NCBI RefSeq assembly: GCF_001423185.1 | Contig: NZ_LMOB01000001.1 | Coordinates: 1,020,875-1,084,874, forward strand | DNA length: 64,000 nt | Origin: Plantibacter sp. Leaf314 | GTDB lineage: Bacteria; Actinomycetota; Actinomycetes; Actinomycetales; Microbacteriaceae | Reading direction: 5' to 3' | Part shown: positions 42,053 through 50,900 of the stretch, one piece after another | Layout: every line of letters begins with the position of its first letter | Numbering within the stretch: the stretch's first letter is position 1 | Translations under genes and position numbers: made by a program | Notes under the pieces: model-generated | Database searches by the model: none | Told to the model about the DNA's origin: nothing | What the model saw: only the letters and a program-made list of their open reading frames with translations

Positions 42053-43537
42053 TCAGGAGCGGTCGACGCCGAGCGCGGCGAGCGCCGCCGCGACGAGCTG
42101 CTGACCATGCTGCTCCTGCTCGATAGCCGACCGGAGGCCGGCGTGGGCGACCGAGAACCCGACGGACCACTCGTCGTGCTCCGCCGGACCGAGCGCGTCC
42201 GCTGCGACGACCGCCTCGACCGCCAGGACGTCCGCGAGGAGGGCGGTCGAGCGTTCCAGCAGTCGGAGGGAGGTCCCGGCGAACGAAGCAGGATCGTCCG
42301 CGGCCTCGTCCGGCACGCCGGTCGCGACGACCGGGGTCGCGAGCACGCGGAGCTCGGCGACGAGGTCCGCCGCCGACTGCCGGAGCCGATGCGGGACGAG
42401 CCGGTGCCCGGTTTCGCGGTGGTCGACCTCACCGCCGTCGATGCGTGCGAGCCGTCGCTCGGCGGCAGCGGCGGTGTGCGCGACGGCCGCGCGGAGCCCG
42501 TCGAAGGCACGGGCGAGCCGCGCGCCATGCAGCAGACCGCCGGTCCGGAGGACACCCGACGCCTGATCGACGAGCGGATCATCCGAGGCCGTTGCGAGCG
42601 TCGCTTCGACGAGCAGGACGGCCGCCGTGACCTCGTCGGCGAGTGCACCGTTGATCTGCGGGGTCGCCCGGAGCCGCAGTCCGTCCGGATCCCGTTCACC
42701 GCGCGCACCGTCCGCGCGCACCGGCGTCGCCAACAGCTCGGCGATGCGCTCGGCGCTCGCCCGGGTGCCCGCCGACGGGCTGCCGGCGAGGACGGTCGCG
42801 TCGAACGCCGGTCCTCGCTCGCCGAGTCCTGACGGCGCACCGGCCCGCGACGAGAGAGCGCTCGTGGTGTCGGCCAGCCGACTGAGCGCACCGAGCCGGT
42901 GGAGCGCGAGTGCGCCGACGCCGAGGGAGTAGGCGTTGTGGTGCACGAACGCGAGCGCCTCGTGCACCGCGAGGCCGAGCGGTGCGAGCCCGACCCGCGA
43001 CAGGGCGACCCGTGCGGAGAGCCGCTCGCCCGCGAGGACCGCCTCCCCCTGTCCGATCACGAGCGTCGCGACGGGCGCGAGGTGGGTCTGGTCGCCGTCA
43101 CCGACGGATCCGATGGACGGGATCACCGGGGTCACGCCACGGTTGAGGAGCTCCGCGACGAACACGGCGGTCTCGAGGCGGATCCCGGATGCGCCACGCG
43201 TCCATCCGGCGAGCCGGGCGGCGACCACCGCCCGAGCCCGGTCCACGGACAGCGGGAGACCGATGCCGCCACGGCGATCATGGACGACGCGCTCCTCCAC
43301 CGCCGACGCGTCGAGCGTCGCGGTGCGCGGAGCCACTCGCCCCACGCCCGGGCCTCGAGACGGTGCGCCCGGCGCGTCGACTCCGACCGCCGCCGTCTGC
43401 CGGTCGACGATGGCCCGCCCCGCACCGATGCGGTCGAGCGCCGCCGTGTCGAGGACAACGATCGCGTCGTCGCGGGACACGGCCACGAGGTCGTCGACCG
43501 AGATCGGACCGGTGCCGAACACCACAGGCGCTCCCAT
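42053..43537 (-). CDS. Histidine-ammonia-lyase-fold protein lacking the MIO tripeptide
   Basis: A 494-residue member of the HAL/PAL superfamily: RGASGIRLETAVFVAELLNRGVTPVIPSIGSVG aligns with the GYSGVR...LLNxGVTPVxPxxGSVG segment of HutH, and HHNAYSLGVGALALHRL and RLRATPQINGAL also fit. Where HutH has Ala-Ser-Gly after GSVG, which cyclises to the MIO electrophile, this protein reads GDGDQTHLAPVA, so MIO cannot form. The Tyr-loop (YGVNTGFG in HutH) is also replaced (VGVDAPGAP). It is therefore unlikely to be an ordinary ammonia-lyase. It is encoded just upstream of a quaternary-amine importer, which suggests a trimethylammonium substrate such as ergothioneine or hercynine. A non-catalytic role is also possible. 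Confidence 0.8.
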   Translation of the reverse strand: MGAPVVFGTGPISVDDLVAVSRDDAIVVLDTAALDRIGAGRAIVDRQTAAVGVDAPGAPSRGPGVGRVAPRTATLDASAVEERVVHDRRGGIGLPLSVDRARAVVAARLAGWTRGASGIRLETAVFVAELLNRGVTPVIPSIGSVGDGDQTHLAPVATLVIGQGEAVLAGERLSARVALSRVGLAPLGLAVHEALAFVHHNAYSLGVGALALHRLGALSRLADTTSALSSRAGAPSGLGERGPAFDATVLAGSPSAGTRASAERIAELLATPVRADGARGERDPDGLRLRATPQINGALADEVTAAVLLVEATLATASDDPLVDQASGVLRTGGLLHGARLARAFDGLRAAVAHTAAAAERRLARIDGGEVDHRETGHRLVPHRLRQSAADLVAELRVLATPVVATGVPDEAADDPASFAGTSLRLLERSTALLADVLAVEAVVAADALGPAEHDEWSVGFSVAHAGLRSAIEQEQHGQQLVAAALAALGVDRS

Positions 43538-43735
43538 CAGCGCGCACCGGTCGGCCGGTCGGCGGCGTTCATCTGGTCTGCGCTGCTGGACACGGGTCGC
43601 TCCATCCGCTCGTCGAGGGGCCGTGGACCGGCCGGGATGGACGTCAGCGTACGAGCGCCTGGCGACCGGCGCACGGCGTGTGTCGACGTATGACGGGACG
43701 CGGGGACGGCCGGAGCGACGGGGTGCCGGCGGACC

Positions 43736-44491
43736 TCAGCGGTAGCGGCGGCCCTCGTCGCGGCGGTAGAGGGCGAGGACCACGACGGTGAGGACGAGCG
43801 TCCACGCGAGGACCCCGACCCACGACCACCACGGCAACTCGCCGCCCTGGACCGCCCAGACGACGAGCTCCCGGGTCTGGCGGCTCGGGAGGAACATCGA
43901 CAACCGGTCGAGCCACGGGGCGAAGAGGAACGGTGGGATGAACAGTCCGCCGGCGAAGGCCAACGAGAACATGGCCACCTGCACCACGGCGATCGCGGCC
44001 TTGCTCGGGAGGGCGTACCCGATCGCGGTGCCCAGGAGCATGAACGGCATGGCACCCACGACGAGCGCCACGACGCCGCCGAGGAGTCCCAGCGGGGTCG
44101 CGGTGGCCGCGGTCAGGAGCGCACCGAGCACGACGACCGGCACGACGGCCGCGAACCCGAGGAGGCCGACCGAGCAGAGGTGCGAGAGGACCCGGGCGAC
44201 ACCCGTCACCGGGAGCGTGCGCAGGTACGGATCCCACGCCTGCTCCCTCGCCTGGGCGATGGTCAGCCCGAAGCCGAACAGGGCGTTCGCGAGCACCGCG
44301 AAGACGATGAGGGAGATGACCGCCTGGGTCGCGATGCGGGGGTCGCCGGCGACCTGCGCCTGCGGGACGACGAAGAACAACAGCGAGAGCGCCGGGAATA
44401 CGAGCGAGCCGATCACCGCGATCGGGACGCGCACCGTTTCGAGCAGGGAGTACCGGGCGTGCAGGGTGGTGAGCTGCAGCGTGGTGGCCAT
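43736..44491 (-). CDS. ABC-2 type transporter permease
   Basis: A 251-residue membrane protein with six hydrophobic helices. ABC2-membrane features include ARYSLLETVRVPIAVIGSLVFPALSLLFF at the start and AREQAWDPYLRTLPV, the amphipathic connector typical of these permeases. It forms an exporter with the ATPase encoded upstream; their stop and start share one base (TGATG). The substrate is unknown. Confidence 0.9.
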   Translation of the reverse strand: MATTLQLTTLHARYSLLETVRVPIAVIGSLVFPALSLLFFVVPQAQVAGDPRIATQAVISLIVFAVLANALFGFGLTIAQAREQAWDPYLRTLPVTGVARVLSHLCSVGLLGFAAVVPVVVLGALLTAATATPLGLLGGVVALVVGAMPFMLLGTAIGYALPSKAAIAVVQVAMFSLAFAGGLFIPPFLFAPWLDRLSMFLPSRQTRELVVWAVQGGELPWWSWVGVLAWTLVLTVVVLALYRRDEGRRYR

Positions 44492-45402
44492 CAGGCGGCG
44501 CTCCGTCCGACGGTCGCCCGGGCGTCCGCGGTGAGGGTCAGGAACGCCTCCTCGAGGGTCGCGCCGCGGACGGCGAGATCGGTGAACGGGACCTGGGACC
44601 GGACGAGATCGCGCACGAACGCGTCGGCGTCGCGGACGTCGAGTTCGACCGTGTCCCCATCCCGGCTCGCCTGGACGACCCCGGCGAGCCGCTCCACCGA
44701 CGCGGGGTCGGTGCTCCGGAGTCGCACCCGGTGGATGCCGACCAGCCCGAGCACCTCGCGCAGCGGCGCATCGGTGATGACCCGTCCGCCACCCAGCACC
44801 ACGACACGCTCGGCGAGCGCTTCGATCTCCTCGAGGTAGTGGCTGGTGAGGACGATCGTCGCACCGAGCTCGCGTTGCCGGCGGATCGCGTCCCAGAGGG
44901 TGCGGCGTGCGTCGACGTCGAGGCCCGTCGTCGGCTCGTCGAGGAGCACGAGACGCGGTTTTCCGACGAATGCGAGCGCGACCGCGAGGCGCCGCTGTTG
45001 GCCGCCCGAGAGCGAGCCCGTCTGGCGTCGGATGAGCTCGCCGAAACCGAACTGCTCGGCCAGGACGTCCGTCGGCACGCGGTCGGCGAAGTGCCGTCCG
45101 ACGAAGTCGACGACCTCGCCCACCCGCAGCGTCGGCGGGAGTGCCGTCTCCTGCGGGGTCGATCCGAGCCGGGTGCGGTTGACCGCCTGGGCGGGGTCGC
45201 CACCGAAGAGGGTCACGGTGCCGCTCGTCGGACGTCGCGTGCCCTGCAGCAGGGAGAGCACGGTGGACTTGCCGGCGCCGTTGGGGCCGAGGAGCCCGAC
45301 GAGCGAACCCGGCTCGATCCTGAGGTCGACGTCGTCCAGCGCGGTCACGTCGCCGTAGCGTCGCGTCACGCCCTCGAGGGTGGCCAGTGGTGTGGTCGTC
45401 AT
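44491..45402 (-). CDS. ABC transporter ATP-binding protein (ABC-2 exporter)
   Basis: A 303-residue ATPase: Walker A GPNGAGKST, signature LSGGQQRRLAVA, Walker B LVLLDEPTTGLD, switch LTSHYLEE. The C-terminal ~80 residues (TLEEAFLTLT) are of the CcmA/NatA type. The ATG at 45402 overlaps the regulator stop by ATGA. The operon order membrane protein-regulator-ATPase-permease means the regulator and its target are made from one transcript. Confidence 0.92.
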   Translation of the reverse strand: MTTTPLATLEGVTRRYGDVTALDDVDLRIEPGSLVGLLGPNGAGKSTVLSLLQGTRRPTSGTVTLFGGDPAQAVNRTRLGSTPQETALPPTLRVGEVVDFVGRHFADRVPTDVLAEQFGFGELIRRQTGSLSGGQQRRLAVALAFVGKPRLVLLDEPTTGLDVDARRTLWDAIRRQRELGATIVLTSHYLEEIEALAERVVVLGGGRVITDAPLREVLGLVGIHRVRLRSTDPASVERLAGVVQASRDGDTVELDVRDADAFVRDLVRSQVPFTDLAVRGATLEEAFLTLTADARATVGRSAA

Positions 45403-45710
45403 GATGTCCCCGTTCCCGTCGCGCCGCCGAGCATCGCTCGGAGCCCGGTCATGTAGTCCTCGAACGCGCGGCGCCCGAGCGTGGTGAGTTCCAGGTAGGT
45501 GACCGGAGTGCGTCCCCGGTGGGTCTTGGTGACGAGCACGTAGGCGCCGTCCTCGAGTTTCCGCAGGTGGGTGGACAGGTTTCCGGCGGTCATGTCGAGC
45601 ATCTCCTGCAGACGGGGGAACGACATGCTGCTGTCGGCATCGATCGCCGCGAGCGTCGACATGATGCGCAGGCGGGCTTGTGCGTGGATGAGGGGGTCGA
45701 GTTCGTCCAT
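45399..45710 (-). CDS. Winged-helix regulator (ArsR/MarR-like, PF13601 type)
   Basis: A 103-residue DNA-binding protein: LDPLIHAQARLRIMSTLAAID, LQEMLDMTAGNLSTHLRKLEDGAYVLV (recognition helix) and TKTHRGRTPVTYLELTTLGRRAFEDYM (wing). Small regulators of this type often sit beside ABC-2 exporters and repress them. No metal-binding cysteines are present. It lies between a four-TM-type membrane protein gene (3 bases upstream) and the ATPase gene (4-base overlap). Confidence 0.88.
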   Translation of the reverse strand: MDELDPLIHAQARLRIMSTLAAIDADSSMSFPRLQEMLDMTAGNLSTHLRKLEDGAYVLVTKTHRGRTPVTYLELTTLGRRAFEDYMTGLRAMLGGATGTGTS

Positions 45711-45713
45711 CGG

Positions 45714-46376
45714 TCACACCGCCGATCGGTGGGCACGCCGACGGCGGGTCGCCTCGAGGAAGGTCGCGTACACGAGGAAGCCGCCTCCGCCGGCGATCGC
45801 CATGATGAGCGCGTTGCCCGGCGAGCCGAAGAACGGCGCGGCCATGCCCACGACGATGATCCAGATGCCCATGCCGTACATGAGGCGGTCGCGCCAGACC
45901 GCTCCACCTGCGAGGTACAGCAGACCGACCACGAGGCTGTAGATGGCCGGGTAGAAGATGGCGGCGAGTGCGGGTGCCATCCCCGCAGCGAACAGGGCGC
46001 CGCCGAACACGGCCGCGGCCGTGCACCCGATCGCCCAGGCGATGCCGTACATGGTCCCCTGCACCTGCTGGGCTCCCTGGATACCCCGCGACACGCGGGA
46101 GCCGATGATCGACGACGAGACGATGCCGCCCACCATCAGGATCCCGAAGAGCCACCCGGCGACCGTCGGCGGCGTGGTGAACCAGGGGTTCTCGTCGCTC
46201 GCGGACCAGAGCGCGAGGAACCCGACGGTCCACGCGACACCCCAGATGTACACGATCGCGATGGTGGGCCTCGTGAAGATGTCGTCGACGCGGCTCGCCT
46301 GTCGCTCCTGCAGCGCGAGCATGGCGGCCGGGTCGAGCGCGTCCGAACCATCGGTGGGTTCCATCGGTGAAGTCAT
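45714..46376 (-). CDS. Multi-pass membrane protein of unknown function
   Basis: A 220-residue protein with about six hydrophobic helices and a charged N-terminus (ALQERQASRVDDIFTRPT). I do not recognise a family. Proteins like this frequently precede a PadR/MarR-like regulator plus ABC-2 pair in actinobacteria and may be an accessory subunit or sensor. The ATG at 46376 begins the operon. Upstream, TTTGTAACGCAAA and a GCAAAC/GTTTGC pair could be operator sequence, but the evidence is weak. Confidence 0.75.
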   Translation of the reverse strand: MTSPMEPTDGSDALDPAAMLALQERQASRVDDIFTRPTIAIVYIWGVAWTVGFLALWSASDENPWFTTPPTVAGWLFGILMVGGIVSSSIIGSRVSRGIQGAQQVQGTMYGIAWAIGCTAAAVFGGALFAAGMAPALAAIFYPAIYSLVVGLLYLAGGAVWRDRLMYGMGIWIIVVGMAAPFFGSPGNALIMAIAGGGGFLVYATFLEATRRRRAHRSAV

Positions 46377-46433
46377 ACCTACTTTGTAACGCAAACCACT
46401 CTGCGATGCAACCCTGTTTGCAGCACGAGCACC

Positions 46434-46453
46434 TCTCGGCAAGCTCAGGGACC
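46434..46453 (+). repeat. Dispersed repeat, diverged copy
   Basis: TCTCGGCAAGCTCAGGGACC matches the window's repeat core at most positions. It lies between the membrane protein gene and the end of the DUF222 gene. Confidence 0.65.
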
Positions 46454-46461
46454 GCAAGAGT

Positions 46462-47676
46462 TCAGAACGGTGCGGGGTCCGGGGCTGTCCGGTGGTGTTT
46501 TCCGTCGGGTGTGGTCCAGTCGAGGACGCCGTCCGGTTGGTGGTCGAGGTTCCAGCCGGGGAGGTGCTTCATCCGGTGGTGATGTCGGCACAGGCAGGCG
46601 AGATTCCCGACATCCGTCGTTCCGCCGTCCTGCCAGGCGACGGAATGGTCGAGGTCGCAGGCCCTGGCGCGGCGGCCGCAGCCGGGTGCGCGACAGGTGC
46701 CGTCTCGGAGGCGCACTGCCCGTTGCAGATCGGCGGGGACTCGGTACTGGCCGCGGCCGACGGAGAGGACGGCGCCGGTTTCGGGCTGGACGAGGATCCG
46801 GGTCATGCTGGGTGCGTTGACCGCGATGCGGACGGCGGTCTCGGGATCGATCGGACCGTACCCATCGAGCGTGGCGGGGGCGTCGGAGACACCGGCCATG
46901 CCGAGCGCCGGGACCGTGATCTGCACGGTCGGCTTGATGTGTTCCTGCACCTCGATCGGGTGCGGAAGCACCGGGTTCGATGCGACGTCATCCGGGGTGA
47001 CACCGGTGAGGGCGAGGGCCGCGAGCGCGTCGGCCTGCAACTGCCCACTGGTGCGCTGATCGCCCGCGCGACGCGCTTCGGACGCTGCGCTCTCGAGGCG
47101 CTCGACGATGCCCTGCGCGATGGGTGCCGTGGTGAACAGGTGCACCCAGGCCATGCCGTCTGAGGCCGGCTCGAACTCGATGCGGCGGTCCGCCTCGGAA
47201 CGCAGTGCACGCGCGGTGATGGACTCGGGGTGGAGTCGCTCGCGGAGGTCCTTTGCGCGCTTTTTGAGCCGCGCGGCGGTCAATCGCTCAGCCATCGGGA
47301 GCACCTCGGCGAGAAAGGACGCGCGACCGGCCGTCGGAACCTCGCGCAGTTGATCCGTGATCGTGCGCGCGTGTCGGCCCGATATGCGACCCGCTTCCAG
47401 CGCCGCCAACACGGACGGTGCCTCGTTCACGAGGCGCTCGGCGTCGTCCGTCGCGTGCAGGACTGTCCGCTCGGCGGAGCGGGTCGCCATCGCGAGCATC
47501 GCGCACGTCGAGCGGCGCGACAGTGCCCGGCGCTCTGCGGGCGGATAGATGGCGGGAACCACCGTGTCTGCGAGGGCGTCGGCGTAGGCCGCCGACCGGG
47601 CCAGCAGCCGGGCCTCCTCGGCGTCCAGAGCCGCGCGCCGGCGGTGGATGTCCGCGAACGTGTCCGAGAACTCCAC
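46462..47676 (-). CDS. DUF222 / HNH endonuclease-domain protein
   Basis: A 404-residue protein: an N-terminal DUF222 helical domain (residues ~30-280) and a C-terminal HNH motif CRAPGCGRRARACDLDHSVAWQDGG...NLACLCRHHHRMKH. These proteins occur in many near-identical copies in Microbacteriaceae and mycobacteria; no reaction has been firmly shown, and a mobile or nuclease role is only assumed. Starts with GTG at 47676. No inverted repeats or target duplications flank it here. It is divergent from hrpA; the 243 bases between include a dispersed repeat. Confidence 0.9.
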   Translation of the reverse strand: MEFSDTFADIHRRRAALDAEEARLLARSAAYADALADTVVPAIYPPAERRALSRRSTCAMLAMATRSAERTVLHATDDAERLVNEAPSVLAALEAGRISGRHARTITDQLREVPTAGRASFLAEVLPMAERLTAARLKKRAKDLRERLHPESITARALRSEADRRIEFEPASDGMAWVHLFTTAPIAQGIVERLESAASEARRAGDQRTSGQLQADALAALALTGVTPDDVASNPVLPHPIEVQEHIKPTVQITVPALGMAGVSDAPATLDGYGPIDPETAVRIAVNAPSMTRILVQPETGAVLSVGRGQYRVPADLQRAVRLRDGTCRAPGCGRRARACDLDHSVAWQDGGTTDVGNLACLCRHHHRMKHLPGWNLDHQPDGVLDWTTPDGKHHRTAPDPAPF

Positions 47677-47807
47677 GAGCTGCGCGGCGTACTCGTCGCC
47701 AGCTCGAACTACGGACGTGGTGCTCTCGGTCGTGGATCGAGTCCACCACGGACCACTGACATTCCAGATGCCGAGTTCGCGCTGGTGTGGACGCGTCCCG
47801 TGAGCAC

Positions 47808-47826
47808 GTCGACAAGCTCAGTGACC
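47808..47826 (+). repeat. Dispersed repeat copy upstream of hrpA
   Basis: GTCGACAAGCTCAGTGACC, the same variant (AAGCTCAGTGACC) as the copy at 28159. It lies ~95 bases before hrpA. Confidence 0.75.
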
Positions 47827-47919
47827 GGGTCTGGTCGGAGGGATTCGACCGGGTCGCCGAGCCGCTCGGCCACCGGGAACGGGCCGCACCGTCGCCCAGC
47901 CCGATACGATGGAGGGCTG

Positions 47920-50900
47920 ATGTCCGACCTCCGAATCTCCTACCCGCCCGAGCTGCCGGTGAGCGCCGCCCGTGCGGACATCGCGCGCGCCATCTCCGAG
48001 AACCAGGTGGTCATCGTGGCGGGGGCCACCGGCTCGGGCAAGACCACGCAGCTGCCGAAGATCTGCCTCGAACTCGGTCGGGAGTCGATCGGGCACACGC
48101 AGCCGCGTCGTCTCGCCGCCCGCACCATCGCGGAGCGCATCTCCGAGGAACTCGGCCAGGAGCTCGGTGGCATCGTCGGGTACCAGGTGCGCTTCACCGA
48201 TCAGGCGTCGAAGGCGACGAAGATCAAGCTGATGACCGACGGCATCCTCCTCAACGAGATCCACCGCGACCGGCTGCTCCGCAAGTACGACACGATCATC
48301 ATCGACGAGGCGCACGAACGCAGCCTCAACATCGACTTCCTGCTCGGCTACCTCAAGCAGCTGCTCCCCCAGCGCCCCGATCTCAAGGTCATCATCACCT
48401 CGGCCACGATCGACCCGGAGAGCTTCTCGCAGCACTTCGACGGCGCCCCCATCGTCGAGGTCTCGGGCCGGACCTACCCCGTCGAGATCCGCTACCGCCC
48501 GCTCGTGGCCGACGAGCCCTCCGACGACGACGAGGACGCCCCGGAATCGGAATCGGCGGACCGCGACTACCTCGAGGGCATCAACGCGGCCCTCGACGAG
48601 CTCGCCCGCGAATCGATGGGCGACGTGCTCGTCTTCCTGTCCGGTGAGACCGAGATCCGTGACGCCGCGGACGCGATCCGCGGCCGGAACCTGCCGGGCA
48701 CGGAGGTGCTGCCGCTCTACGGCCGCCTGTCCTCGGCCGACCAGCACCGCGTCTTCCAACCATCCTCCGTGCCGGGCCTCCGCCGCCGCATCATCCTCGC
48801 GACCAACGTCGCCGAGACGAGCCTCACCGTCCCCGGCATCAAGTACGTGATCGACGCCGGCACGGCCCGCATCTCCCGCTACAGCGTCCGTTCGAAGGTG
48901 CAGCGACTCCCGATCGAGGCGATCTCGCAGGCATCGGCGAACCAGCGCTCCGGGCGCTCCGGCCGCACGAGCGACGGCATCGCGATCCGCCTGTACTCCG
49001 AGGAGGACTTCGCGAAGCGACCGGAGTTCACCGAGCCCGAGATCCTCCGCACCAACCTCGCAGCAGTCATCCTCCAGATGATCTCCCTCGGCCTGGGCGA
49101 CATCGCTGCATTCCCGTTCCTGCAGCCGCCGGACGCCCGGGGCATCAAGGACGGCGTCGACCTCCTGGCGGAACTCGGCGCGATCGAGACCCGGACCTTC
49201 GCCGACGGCTCAGCTCGCGGCGGCGGCCCCCGCCTCACCCGGGTGGGACGCGACCTCAGCCGCCTCCCCATCGACCCGCGGTTCGCCCGGATGGTCGTCG
49301 AGTCGAAACGCCACGGCGTCTCCCGCGAGGTGCTGGCGATCGTCGCCGCCCTCACCATCCAGGATCCCCGCGAGCGCCCACTCGAACACCGCCAGAAGGC
49401 CGACGAGTTGCATCGCCGGTTCGTCGACCCGACGAGCGACTTCCTCGCGCTGCTCAACCTCTGGAACTATCTCGAGGAGCAGCAGGACCAACTCTCGTCG
49501 AGCGCCTTCCGCCGGCTCTGCAAGAACGAGTTCCTGAACTACCTGCGCGTCCGCGAATGGCATGACGTCTACCGTCAGCTCCGGCAGCTCGCGAAACCGC
49601 TCGGCCTCACCATCGGCGAGGCGTCCGTCAACCCCGACGGGATCCACAAGTCGCTGCTCGCCGGCCTGCTCTCCCACATCGGGTTGAAGGACCAGACCGT
49701 CGCGCCCGTCGTGAAGGGTCGTGGGGCGCCGCCGGCGACGAAGACCGCCAAGAAGGGCGACTACATCGGCGCCCGCCAGACGCGGTTCGTCCTGTTCCCG
49801 GGCTCCGCGCTCGCCAAGAAGCAGCCGAACGCCGTCATGAGCGCCGAGCTGGTCGAGACGAGTCGGCTCTTCGCCCGCACCAACGCCTCGATCGACCCGG
49901 CCTGGGCCGAGCAGATCGCCGGCGACCTCTGCAAGCGCTCCTACAGCGAACCGCACTGGGAGAAGAGCCAGGGTTCCGCCGTCGCCTTCGAGAAGGTCAC
50001 GCTGTTCGGCGTGCCCATCGTGCCTCGACGTCGGGTGCAGTTCGGGCGCATCGACCAGGAGCAGGCGCGCGAGCTCTTCCTGCGCCACGCGCTCGTCGAC
50101 GGCGAGTGGACGCACGACATCGGCCGCGACAAGCTGTTCGACTTCCACCGGGCGAACCGCCGACTGCGCAAGGAGCTCAGCGAGCTCGAGGAACGGACCC
50201 GCCGGCGCGACATCCTGTTCGACGACGAGGCCGTGTTCGACTTCTACGACGCCCGGGTGCCGGCGGACGTCTCGACCACGCGCGGCTTCGAGTCGTGGTG
50301 GCGCAAGACCCGCACGGAGCAACCCGAACTGCTGACCATGCGTCAGGAGGACCTCCTCCCCGAGGACGCCCCAGCCGTGGACGAGGACCGCTTCCCCGCC
50401 GAATGGGTGCAGGCCGACCAGCGACTGAAGCTCAGCTACCGCTTCGAGCCGGGTAGCGACGACGACGGCGTCACCGTCATCGTGCCCCTCGCCCTCCTCG
50501 ACCGGCTCTCGCCCGCCGGGTTCGACTGGCAGGTCCCCGGACTCCGGCGCGACCTCATCACGGCGATGATCAAGGCCCTCCCGAAGGCGCTGCGCCGCAA
50601 CATCGTCCCGGCGGCCGACTGGGCGACGAAGCTCATCGCCGAGCTCCCGGCCGACGTCCCCGCGGTCTCGGCAGACCGGCCCTCCGCCGAGGACTCCTTC
50701 GCCACGCGGCTCGCGAACGCCATCAAGCGACTGTCGTACATGGACATCTCCGCTTCGGACTTCGAGATGGAACGTGTCCCGGAGCACCTGCTCGTGACCT
50801 TCCGGGTCATCGACGAACGCGGGCGCGCACTCGCCCGCGGCAAGGACCTCGTCGAACTGCAGCACCGGTTGAAGCAGCGCACGCGCGCGAGCGTCGCGAA

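Noticed and set aside
46462..47676. DUF222/HNH gene as an active homing endonuclease or mobile element
   Set aside because: No intron, intein, terminal repeats or target duplication is visible; such genes are abundant and apparently resident in this family.
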